A stretch of DNA of 27,548 bases. Source: Neisseriales bacterium (GTDB taxonomy: Bacteria > Pseudomonadota > Gammaproteobacteria > Burkholderiales > UBA11063). This document shows positions 17,074-24,209 of the stretch, piece after piece. Position 1 is the stretch's first letter, and each line of letters opens with the position of its first letter. Under the pieces are notes generated by a model that worked only from the letters and a program-made list of their open reading frames with translations, ran no database searches and had not been told where the DNA came from. The position numbers and the translations under genes are program-made. The stretch lies in NCBI GenBank assembly GCA_008017145.1, contig SSGY01000041.1, positions 1-27,548 on the forward strand, in the 5' to 3' direction.

Positions 17074-17832
17074 TTAGTTGCGTCCTGCCATAACGCCGCC
17101 ATCAACATCCCAGATTGCGCCTGTTACCCATGATGCTTCTTCTGAAAGTAAGAAGTTTACCGCATTTGCAACATCTTCTGCAGAACCAATTCTACCAATA
17201 GGGTGAAAAGAATTAAAACCAGCCAACGCATCTTTAACTTCTGCTGAAGGAATAAAATTTTCGTAGATAGGAGTTGCAACCACGGCTGGTGAAACGGCGT
17301 TTACACGAATGCCAGAATCTGCTAATTCCATTGCTAGATGTTGGGTTAATGAATGTAAACCTGCTTTTGCCATCGAATAAGCCGAAGATGGTGTCGCTTT
17401 GATTGCTTGTTTTGCCCACATTGAGCCAATATTCACAATGCTGCCAGTTCGATGTTGTTGCATATGTTTTACTACCGCTTGTGTCATAAAAAAGAAAGCT
17501 TTGTTTAATGCCATATATTTTTCATAATCTGTCTCATTATGTTCAGTAAATGCTTTTGGGTTAAAATATCCAGCGGCATTTACTAGTTTGCTAATTTGCC
17601 CGTTATAATTATTAATAAACTGGATGAAATTAGCAACTTCTGTCGGATTATACATATCTAATTGGTAAATTTCAATTTTCCCGATAGTGCTTAGCTCTTG
17701 TTGGGTTGTATGTAGTTTGTTTAAGTCGCGTCCAGTAATGATTACTTGATGTCCGTCTTGTAAAAGTTTTTGTGCAGAAGCTTTACCCATTCCTGTGCTG
17801 CCGCCGATAATTAGAGCTGTTGTTGTTTTCAT
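17074..17832 (-). CDS. Short-chain dehydrogenase/reductase (classical SDR)
   Basis: A 252-residue NAD(P)-dependent oxidoreductase. The cofactor motif GGSTGMGKA is at about 10-18, GRDLNKL at the end of beta-2 suggests NADP(H) preference, VNAAGYF is the structural NAG-type motif, and the catalytic Ser (NIGSMW) and Y-S-M-A-K complete the active site; the C-terminus [12 protein letters not shown] is typical. The start at 17832 has AGGAG upstream and gives the N-terminus [11 protein letters not shown]; a longer frame to 17892 has no support. First gene of an SDR-TetR operon. Substrate not deducible. Confidence 0.92.
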   Translation of the reverse strand: MKTTTALIIGGSTGMGKASAQKLLQDGHQVIITGRDLNKLHTTQQELSTIGKIEIYQLDMYNPTEVANFIQFINNYNGQISKLVNAAGYFNPKAFTEHNETDYEKYMALNKAFFFMTQAVVKHMQQHRTGSIVNIGSMWAKQAIKATPSSAYSMAKAGLHSLTQHLAMELADSGIRVNAVSPAVVATPIYENFIPSAEVKDALAGFNSFHPIGRIGSAEDVANAVNFLLSEEASWVTGAIWDVDGGVMAGRN

Positions 17833-18286
17833 TGTTTTTTTACTCCTGAAAGTGTATTTTATGATGATATTTACTTTAACTGATATTTGCAAGTAAGTTT
17901 ATTTACAGGAGCTATTCTACCAACTGGTAGATAGAATAGCAAATTTAAATTATAGATTTATGTTGTTGAGGAGAAGGGGTTCTGAAATTTTGATTATTAA
18001 TTTGATTATAATCAGTTTGTTATGTTGATTTGTTTATTGAGGTTAGTTTTGTGGAAAAGAGAATTATTCATACAAATTTGCGGGAGCAAGGTAAAGAATT
18101 TTTGATCTGAATTAATGATTTGATAGGCTTAAGTAAGTACGGTGTTTTTATCTTGCAAAAATGGGAATTAACTATCTATATATGGGAAACCACTTAAAGT
18201 TTAGCAATGATACTATACCGTCATGAAGTTGAGGGAAGCTTCCTAATACGTTCCAAACATCCTGTTAATATATGATGGAGTCTATC
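17833..18286. other. Divergent control region between the SDR and lipoprotein genes
   Basis: A 454-base gap with no gene. The SDR side holds a promoter on the minus strand, TTGCAA (17892-17887), 17 bases, TATCAT (17869-17864), plus the palindrome at 17911-17940. The lipoprotein side holds an extended -10-like TGATACTAT (18208-18216) and a ten-base palindrome GGAAGCTTCC (18234-18243) in the leader. The AT-rich middle (about 17945-18200) shows nothing I can identify. Confidence 0.5.
17911..17940. promoter_or_regulatory. Nested inverted repeats upstream of the SDR gene, probable TetR operator
   Basis: Inner palindrome CTACCA-AC-TGGTAG (17917-17930) sits within an outer perfect repeat GCTATTCTA (17911-17919) and TAGAATAGC (17932-17940). 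The half-site CTACC/GTAG recurs before the TetR gene at 17031-17058. It lies about 18 bases upstream of the SDR -35. Confidence 0.6.
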
Positions 18287-20230
18287 ATGAAAAAGAAATT
18301 ACTAAATGTTCTATTGGCCTCAGTTTTGGCTGCAAGTACTCTTGCTGGTTGTAATTCTGGAGAAGGAAGCGCTAACAACTCTAACACTAATAGTAATACG
18401 GCACAAACTGCTACTCAAACTGACTCTCAGCAGTCTATTGGTGCAGAAGGTGGATTATTGAGTATCATAGGTGGCAATATTGAAGAAGCAATTACCGAGC
18501 AAGTTGGCTCTGCATTGTGGAATTTGATAACTAAAGGTCAGGCATTTCCACAAACCGCTGCCGAATGGGATAAGCAAGCCTTGATTTCAATTCAGCAAAA
18601 TATCCAGCAAATTGAAGCGCAACTAAATGTCCAAAATGCCAAACTAAATACTATTATTCAGGATATTGACAACACAGCGCTTAGTGGGTCAAATTTAAAA
18701 GTATCTAATTATTTATCCAACATCACTGATGAAACTACTGATGTTGAGAATTTGGTACAGAATACGCTGCCTAGCAATCAATCATCGACTACTATTATCA
18801 ATGATCTTATTACTGGTAGTGTACAACCATTTAGTAGTCAACAAGTAGAGTCACTAACCAGCTATGTAAATAACTATAGCATTACAACATTGGTGCCAGG
18901 ATTTACATCGTCTAAAATTGATACAACCGAGCAGCAACTATCTTGTGACCCATCAACTACAGGGAATACTTATTATATTTTAAATAATGAGTCACAAAAT
19001 GCGATTAGTCATCCGATGCCAAATTTATCCAGCAACTGTTTGTTAAGTGTCGCCCTGAATAATGCTTACAATAATTTAACTCAAAATGTGCAGGTGGCTA
19101 CAGGTTCTAATGTTTTATACGATTTACAAAGTTTTGACCAAATGCTTGATACTCAGTATTTACAAATTGTTCAAGCACTTACTGCTGCCTATTATCTGGA
19201 TCAATTACGTTTATATTTGTATGTTAACTTGCAGCCAAATCACCAAAACCATATTTCACCATTGTTAACAGTTGACCCTAATAGTAATAGTTTAGCAAAT
19301 CTTTCAACTGCTCAAGCTGAGCTACAATTGGCATATAATACCCGCTTAAGCTTTATTCAAGCATTATTTGCTCAAACTAAGCAAAACGCATTCAATCATT
19401 ATACCAATACAATCCAAACTAATAGTTTGGCAAGCAATTGTAACTTTAGCTATGGTGCAATTGACTCGCTTAGCCCAGAGTCACTAAATGCAAGCATGTC
19501 TTCCGGTGGGAATTCTTATGCTTGGGATGGGCAAACCCTAACCGCAACCTGCAAAAATATTGGATTAGGAACAATTACTACGACTATCAATGTTTCAACT
19601 TTGTGCTTAAATCCAAGTTTACAGGTATCCAATGGCTATATTTCCTGCGGACCGTCTGCATCTAACTATCAAGTTTCAAATGAATTTATTAATGTTCCAC
19701 AGTATTCAAATATTACTAATAATTATGGTGGTGCTTCTTTCAACCAGCTGTACTCATTCTATTCTAGTGGAACTCTTGATGTTTATTTCGATAGCAATTA
19801 TCCATTAACCTATACTGGAGGTATCAATGATTTAATCAACGGTGCAACGCAAATCAGTAATGTTTCGAGTACTGGATTTATAGATACTATTGATCCAGCA
19901 AACCAAGCAGGGGCATTGCAAATGGCTCCAGTCAGTGATGGTGTGCATACATATCTAATTGGAGCAGGAGATATCTATCATATGGTATCCGATGATCAAG
20001 CATATATGATTTTGAGTTGCATTCCGGGAGATAATAATTGCCAAGTTGCAAATTTTCCGAATCCCAATAGTCCTGTTCAGGGGCAAGAAGCTTATAATGC
20101 GCTAGTGTTTAGTAATGGCGATATAATTTCAATGTACAATCAATTTACAGATCACTATCATGGTAATTACTATATTCAGAACTATTACAATAATACTGCA
20201 CCATCATATTTTACCCAGTACTTACAATAA
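18287..20230 (+). CDS. Large lipoprotein of unknown function
   Basis: A 647-residue protein with a lipoprotein signal peptide (MKKKLLNVLLASVLAASTLAGC, lipobox L-A-G-C) and then a Ser/Asn/Thr/Gln-rich linker of about 30 residues, as expected for an envelope-anchored protein. A helical segment at roughly residues 75-105 (IQQNIQQIEAQLNVQNAKLN) could form a coiled coil. The rest is Asn-, Ser- and Tyr-rich and beta-prone, with several cysteines in the last 250 residues. I recognise no domain. The ATG at 18287 has GGAG six bases upstream; the earlier ATGs at 18272 and 18275 overlap this site. A strong terminator follows. Confidence 0.88.
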   Translation: MKKKLLNVLLASVLAASTLAGCNSGEGSANNSNTNSNTAQTATQTDSQQSIGAEGGLLSIIGGNIEEAITEQVGSALWNLITKGQAFPQTAAEWDKQALISIQQNIQQIEAQLNVQNAKLNTIIQDIDNTALSGSNLKVSNYLSNITDETTDVENLVQNTLPSNQSSTTIINDLITGSVQPFSSQQVESLTSYVNNYSITTLVPGFTSSKIDTTEQQLSCDPSTTGNTYYILNNESQNAISHPMPNLSSNCLLSVALNNAYNNLTQNVQVATGSNVLYDLQSFDQMLDTQYLQIVQALTAAYYLDQLRLYLYVNLQPNHQNHISPLLTVDPNSNSLANLSTAQAELQLAYNTRLSFIQALFAQTKQNAFNHYTNTIQTNSLASNCNFSYGAIDSLSPESLNASMSSGGNSYAWDGQTLTATCKNIGLGTITTTINVSTLCLNPSLQVSNGYISCGPSASNYQVSNEFINVPQYSNITNNYGGASFNQLYSFYSSGTLDVYFDSNYPLTYTGGINDLINGATQISNVSSTGFIDTIDPANQAGALQMAPVSDGVHTYLIGAGDIYHMVSDDQAYMILSCIPGDNNCQVANFPNPNSPVQGQEAYNALVFSNGDIISMYNQFTDHYHGNYYIQNYYNNTAPSYFTQYLQ

Positions 20231-20237
20231 TTAGAGT

Positions 20238-20280
20238 AAACAGTGCCGCTGAAAATAATAAGTGGCACTGTTTGTATTTT
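20238..20280 (+). terminator. Rho-independent terminator of the lipoprotein gene
   Basis: Stem AAACAGTGCCGCT (20238-20250) with AGTGGCACTGTTT (20261-20273), one G-U pair, a ten-base loop and a T-rich tail (TTTGTATTTT). It starts eight bases after the stop codon. Confidence 0.9.
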
Positions 20281-20328
20281 CTGTCGTGAATTAGTCTGTT
20301 AACAATTGAGGAAGCCGTATAAAACATA

Positions 20329-21435
20329 TCATTGACAGCAACCACGTGCGTCAATTGTCCAGATATCAACTACATAATCATTTTCAGTAATATAGAAGTA
20401 GTCAAAGAGGTTAATCGTAGGGTCGCAATGAGCTATAACTAATTCAAGAACTTTTCCAAGAGCTGGCAAATTTCCACTAACTGCAGTGACTTTACCATGC
20501 TCATCACCAAAACCATCCCAATCATAATGAAGATTTTCGTGACTAATGATTCGCGGTTTAGTCGCAACTCTATAAAGCGCTTTAGTACCAGCATCAACTG
20601 TGACATGAGTTGGATGATTATTACTGATTACGGTTGTGAGCATTGTCATTGCTGGTAAAAATTGCTGTTCTTTATATTCAATATCGCTATACTCCTGATC
20701 CATAACACAATACGATCCAGGCTGAATTTCACTAACTGTGGTTAATTCGGCATCAAGACTAAAAGTTCCAGTACCGCTACCGGTTTGAATCTGACAATCA
20801 ATTCCTTGTGCTAATAACTGAGTTTTAATCTCACCCGCGGCTTGTAATATCTGATGTGAGAGCATACGTCGTTGCGCTAAATCACTGATATGTTGTAAAT
20901 GTCCAGCGTAGCATTGTATACCTTTAAGTTTTAAGTTGCTAAATTGGTTTATTCTATGTGCGCAATTTATCGCTTTATCCAAAGCAACTCCTGTGCGTCC
21001 GATTCCAGCATCAATATCCAGTAAGACATTTAGTGTTAAATTGCGCTCTTGGAAACCTTGGTTAAGTTTTGCGGCATTGTCAAGATTATCAACTACCAGC
21101 ATTGTATCTGGAGCTTGTCGAACAACGTCTGTTAGCTGATTGATTTTATTATCTGTTACAATAGGTGAAGTTATTAATATGCCGTTGATCCCCGCTTGTG
21201 CCATCACCTGTGCTTCGGAAAGCTTGGCAACACAGATGCCAATTGCTCCATATTCTAACTGGAGCTGGGCAATCTTGCTACATTTATGTGTTTTGGCATG
21301 CGGGCGAACGTTAACTCCCTTATCTTTGGCTAATTGCTGCATTAGCGATAAATTACTTAGCAATTTACTCTTGTCAATGACTAAGCATGGTGTAGGTAAC
21401 TGATTTTTGTGAAGCCCTAAGTATTTGTGTGGCAT
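20329..21435 (-). CDS. D-threonine aldolase / D-serine dehydratase family PLP enzyme
   Basis: A 368-residue cytoplasmic enzyme of the fold-type III (alanine-racemase-like N-terminal) metal-activated group that cleaves D-beta-hydroxy amino acids. PLP lysine in RPHAKTHK at residues 44-51 (probably K48), substrate/PLP segments LLDIDAGIGRTGV and GSGTGTFSLD, and the metal-site motif AHCDPTINLFD near the C-terminus (His and Cys). Family sequence alone does not settle aldolase versus dehydratase. AAGGA lies six bases before the ATG at 21435, so this start is preferred over the TTG/ATG-like extension to 21450. It is divergent from the first RiPP-like precursor gene; a link to it is possible but not shown. 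Confidence 0.88.
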   Translation of the reverse strand: MPHKYLGLHKNQLPTPCLVIDKSKLLSNLSLMQQLAKDKGVNVRPHAKTHKCSKIAQLQLEYGAIGICVAKLSEAQVMAQAGINGILITSPIVTDNKINQLTDVVRQAPDTMLVVDNLDNAAKLNQGFQERNLTLNVLLDIDAGIGRTGVALDKAINCAHRINQFSNLKLKGIQCYAGHLQHISDLAQRRMLSHQILQAAGEIKTQLLAQGIDCQIQTGSGTGTFSLDAELTTVSEIQPGSYCVMDQEYSDIEYKEQQFLPAMTMLTTVISNNHPTHVTVDAGTKALYRVATKPRIISHENLHYDWDGFGDEHGKVTAVSGNLPALGKVLELVIAHCDPTINLFDYFYITENDYVVDIWTIDARGCCQ

Positions 21436-21527
21436 AACAATCCTTCTCATTTTGATATTTCTCTATCTTCAGGCTTTATTGTACCGTAAAAAATGTTGCT
21501 ATGTATACAAGCTAAGAGACATTTATG

Positions 21528-21536
21528 TGCTACAAT
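21528..21536 (+). promoter_or_regulatory. Extended -10 promoter for precursor gene 1
   Basis: TGCTACAAT lies 36 bases before the precursor 1 ATG. No convincing -35. The second precursor (TGCTAAAAT, 23670-23678) and the LysR gene (TGCTATAAT, 24161-24169) have the same type of element. Confidence 0.5.
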
Positions 21537-21572
21537 TTGGTACTGTACATCAATTTTATGAGAGATAAATTT

Positions 21573-21701
21573 ATGGAAAATAATAATTTAAATAAATTAG
21601 CATATCAAAAACCTGAATTAAAGTCATTCGATTTATCTGATTCTATCCAATCCGCAAATGGTGCTGGTGATGATGGCCTTGGTGGTGGACTTGGTAGTTA
21701 A
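21573..21701 (+). CDS. RiPP-like (lasso-type) precursor peptide 1
   Basis: A 42-codon gene. The leader contains K-L-A-Y-Q-K-P-E-L (residues 8-16), which fits the Y-x-x-P-x-L motif bound by lasso-peptide RRE proteins. Its first half matches precursor 2 (23712-23840) almost residue for residue, while the C-terminal parts differ, the pattern of leader versus core. Aligned to precursor 2, the core would be SANGAGDDGLGGGLGS, with Ser1 and Asp8 (or Ala1 and Asp7 if it begins one residue later). The usual Thr at -2 is Ile, and the tail is nearly all Gly, Leu and Ser, which would not plug a lasso ring well. It has its own extended -10 and converges on the cyclase-like gene. A non-threaded macrolactam or another RiPP is possible. 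Confidence 0.75.
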   Translation: MENNNLNKLAYQKPELKSFDLSDSIQSANGAGDDGLGGGLGS

Positions 21702-21804
21702 ATAAATCAAGCGTAAAAGTTGAGTAAATTTGATTTGATTATATCTGGCTAATAAATGACTGTTTATACTTGTAAATAAAATACATTTTTTAACGCATTT
21801 TAGC

Positions 21805-23598
21805 TTATTGGTCGAGATAACCAGCGAAAGATATGCAGCGTGATAAAACCATCAAGCGAGTTGTTATTTGATTATCTGGTTTGTCTGGGATTTGTGAATA
21901 CTCTTTAAAAAAGCCAAACATTTTATCTTTGTCAAAATATTTCCAAATTATTGATTGTGTCGCAGGTTTAAGGTTGTTTAACCTATCCAGCCATTCTTGG
22001 TGGTGAATATTGTAAGATAAGTAAAAATCCGACGCTTGCTCACCACGGTAGATACTCTCTGTAATAGTACTTGGTAAGATATCTTTTAAACCTTCGCGGA
22101 CTAATAGGCGACGATTTATCGTTTTGTTGTCTTTATAGAAAACCCACTGTGGTAGGCTATAACAAAATTCAGTCAGCTCTTTGTCAATTGTCGGATCAAG
22201 GTTTTTTGCTCCGTACCATAACTGGAGAGCATAAGCCGTTGATTTCAGTGCTGTTGGTGATTTAGTAAGCATATATGCTTGACTATCTGAAACAAATCCT
22301 CGGTTAAATATAATCTCTTGCCCGAGTTTGCTTGCTAAAAGATCTTGGTTTACATAGTCAAAGAAATTATTAAATACACTGCGGGGCTTCAGTTTTGATC
22401 TTAAGTAAGAGCGAATTTTACCGAGCTTATTGCGGAATGATTCGCCAGTCCATGAGATGGTTGAATTTCCTACTGCTCCAGTTAAGATAACTCTTGAGTT
22501 ATTTTTCGTCGCAAAATAATAGGAGCTAAGTATCCATTCGATATTAGCTACATTGCGGATTGGCTGGTCAATATATAAATTGAGTACATCCAATTCTCGA
22601 TAAATATCTTCGTCAACCTTAGAATAATGCTTGTGATGAATAATGTTGGGATACATCTTCAACACTGATTCGACAATTGGCATCTCATGATAGTACCAAT
22701 TTTTGCGATTGCTCGAACCTTCTAAGCCATTGGGGAGTGCCGTAAATGAATATAATTTTCTATTTTCTTTAGCAAGGATTATCGCCACTTGTGCACTTAC
22801 GGATGACGAATCCATTCCGCCACTGATCTGGCTACAGTTCTCATTGATATTTCTTAGGCATGAAGTTACTGCTTTACAGAATAATTTTCTAAATTCCTGA
22901 TAATATCCTTCACGACTCATCTTGGGTAATTTGGATTTTTTTAGTTCCCAATAACAATATTCTTTGCATTCTGTTTGATTGACAATTAAATAATGTCCAC
23001 CTTTAAGCCTAAAGACTTCTTGATAGCTAGTTTCAGTCATGGAAAAAGTATCCAAAGTTATTTCTAAGAAATGGCGTTCATTAATTGTAAGTTGCGAAGA
23101 TAGCTTTCTAAATGGTGAAAACTCATTGGCGCAAATAAACTGTTTGCCAGCTTCATAGCTATAATAAAGAGGATTATTACTGAATTGATCAACTGCAGCA
23201 AATAATTCATTTTTAATTGGATCATAAATAACAAAAGAAAAATATCCAGATAGGTAGTTTAAACAATCATAGCCGTATCTGCGATATGTGCTTAAGATTA
23301 GTTTGGCATCCGCAGTTGATTTATTTACGTCAAGCAACTCACACAAATAATCATGATTAGTCAGATAAACATCAGCATTTATCCAGATTTGGCTTTCTTG
23401 ATCCTGATAGGGCATTAAACAATCGGTGCATTGTGGAGTGATAAATCTTTGCGTTGCGGATAGACCAATTTTCTCATCATTAATGATGGCGTGATGATCT
23501 GGCTGCCAATGTGGTGTATCAAAAGTACATTCAGATAATTTGTTGTGATTACTTAAAGAAGTGTCACTTAAATTTAGGCGTGCGATTATTCTATTCAT
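21805..23598 (-). CDS. Asparagine-synthetase-like macrolactam synthetase (lasso cyclase-like)
   Basis: A 597-residue AsnB-family protein. The N-terminal glutaminase-like domain (about 1-200) is present, but residue 2 is Asn, so the Cys nucleophile needed for glutamine hydrolysis is missing; DQFSNNPLYYS and GYFSFVIYD are the remnants. The C-terminal ATP-PPase domain has SGGMDSSSV at 259-267, which adenylates a carboxylate. This combination and the length match lasso-peptide cyclases (the C protein), which activate Asp/Glu at position 7-9 for attack by the core N-terminus. It lies between two precursor-like genes and starts 113 bases from precursor 2, divergently. Beta-lactam synthetase-like or another amide-forming enzyme is an alternative. 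No B1/B2 partner is seen. Confidence 0.85.
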   Translation of the reverse strand: MNRIIARLNLSDTSLSNHNKLSECTFDTPHWQPDHHAIINDEKIGLSATQRFITPQCTDCLMPYQDQESQIWINADVYLTNHDYLCELLDVNKSTADAKLILSTYRRYGYDCLNYLSGYFSFVIYDPIKNELFAAVDQFSNNPLYYSYEAGKQFICANEFSPFRKLSSQLTINERHFLEITLDTFSMTETSYQEVFRLKGGHYLIVNQTECKEYCYWELKKSKLPKMSREGYYQEFRKLFCKAVTSCLRNINENCSQISGGMDSSSVSAQVAIILAKENRKLYSFTALPNGLEGSSNRKNWYYHEMPIVESVLKMYPNIIHHKHYSKVDEDIYRELDVLNLYIDQPIRNVANIEWILSSYYFATKNNSRVILTGAVGNSTISWTGESFRNKLGKIRSYLRSKLKPRSVFNNFFDYVNQDLLASKLGQEIIFNRGFVSDSQAYMLTKSPTALKSTAYALQLWYGAKNLDPTIDKELTEFCYSLPQWVFYKDNKTINRRLLVREGLKDILPSTITESIYRGEQASDFYLSYNIHHQEWLDRLNNLKPATQSIIWKYFDKDKMFGFFKEYSQIPDKPDNQITTRLMVLSRCISFAGYLDQ

Positions 23599-23669
23599 CG
23601 TTTATATTTTACTTATGGTTTATGGTGCTGAATTATAACAAAAAGTGATTCATTTAATTTATGATTTTA

Positions 23670-23678
23670 TGCTAAAAT
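23670..23678 (+). promoter_or_regulatory. Extended -10 promoter for precursor gene 2
   Basis: TGCTAAAAT lies 33 bases before the precursor 2 ATG, in the short gap that also serves the divergent cyclase-like gene. GGAG follows at 23700-23703 as the ribosome binding site. Confidence 0.5.
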
Positions 23679-23711
23679 GTGCCCCTGTTTAATTTTTTTG
23701 GAGTGGCTTAT

Positions 23712-23840
23712 ATGGAGAATACTAGCAATTTAGCTAAATTAGCGTATCAAAAACCTGAAATCGAACTACTCAATGCTGGTGATGTTACCTATGCTGAATC
23801 AGGAACACGTTCTGATGGTATTATCGACCAAGCTAGTTGA
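23712..23840 (+). CDS. RiPP-like (lasso-type) precursor peptide 2
   Basis: A 42-codon gene, the same length as precursor 1, with leader K-L-A-Y-Q-K-P-E-I (residues 9-17) fitting Y-x-x-P-x-[LI]. Thr26 lies at -2 relative to Ala28, as in most lasso precursors. The predicted core is AESGTRSDGIIDQAS, 15 residues, in which Ala1 and Asp8 could join as an eight-residue macrolactam with the tail GIIDQAS. The layout (T-x-Ala1, Ser at the C-terminus) resembles paeninodin, whose ring is Ala1-Asp9. GGAG stands nine bases before the ATG. The cyclase-like gene is divergent. The cut site and ring are predictions. Confidence 0.82.
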   Translation: MENTSNLAKLAYQKPEIELLNAGDVTYAESGTRSDGIIDQAS

Positions 23841-23852
23841 CTTTAGGTTTTA

Positions 23853-24048
23853 TGTCTTTGGCTTTTATTTAGCACTACTTCTTTTGCCATCAATTTACCT
23901 TGTGATGGCTTTACACTTTTTTGTCATATCCTCTTTTAGGACATCGTGATCCATCTGTAATTCAGCATACATTCGCTTTAATCTATTATTCTCTGTCTCA
24001 AGCTAGAATGTTGATTATTTGTGGTTCAGTAAACTTTGAGCCATTCAT
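23853..24048 (-). pseudogene. Remnant of an IS3-family transposase (OrfA, start of OrfB)
   Basis: Read on the minus strand from the ATG at 24048: MNGSKFTEPQIINIL, the typical IS3-family OrfA start ([KR]-S-[KR]-[FY]-T-E-x-Q-I-I). After a frame change and an apparent internal deletion of about 40 codons comes ENNRLKRMYAELQMDHDVLK, the OrfA C-terminal leucine-zipper segment, then a stop and a piece resembling the OrfB start (MAKEVVLNKSQ). Inverted repeats and the rest of the element are not visible. It is non-functional. It ends 13 bases from the stop of precursor 2 and shows past transposition at the locus. Confidence 0.8.
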
Positions 24049-24136
24049 GTTTAATACTTTTTTGATGCTAGTCGATCCTGTAAATCTCTCCACTCTTCAA
24101 GAGCACTTTTTTTAAGAGTTTTATCTATAACAAAAA

Positions 24137-24169
24137 TTGATAATCTAGAGAATTATTTAGTGCTATAAT
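24137..24169 (+). promoter_or_regulatory. Promoter for the LysR-type gene
   Basis: Perfect extended -10 TGCTATAAT (24161-24169), with TTGATA (24137-24142) 21 bases before the hexamer. The ATG follows 40 bases later. Confidence 0.55.
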
Positions 24170-24209
24170 CGCATGATAGATTAATTTTTAAAAATTATTA
24201 GAGGGCAGT

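Larger units (their letters stand above)
23841..24209. other. Gap between precursor 2 and the LysR gene
   Basis: This 369-base stretch holds the IS3-family remnant (23853-24048) and the LysR promoter region (24137-24169). A plus-strand open frame at 23921-24115 is only the antisense of the transposase remnant. No clear terminator for precursor 2 was seen. Confidence 0.7.

Noticed and set aside
18234..18243. Palindrome GGAAGCTTCC in the leader of the large lipoprotein gene
   Set aside because: Ten bases without a loop or a second copy; too short to support an operator or terminator call.
23921..24115. Plus-strand 64-codon open frame between precursor 2 and the LysR gene
   Set aside because: It is antisense to the IS3-family OrfA remnant; the homology is on the minus strand and the plus-strand product resembles nothing.
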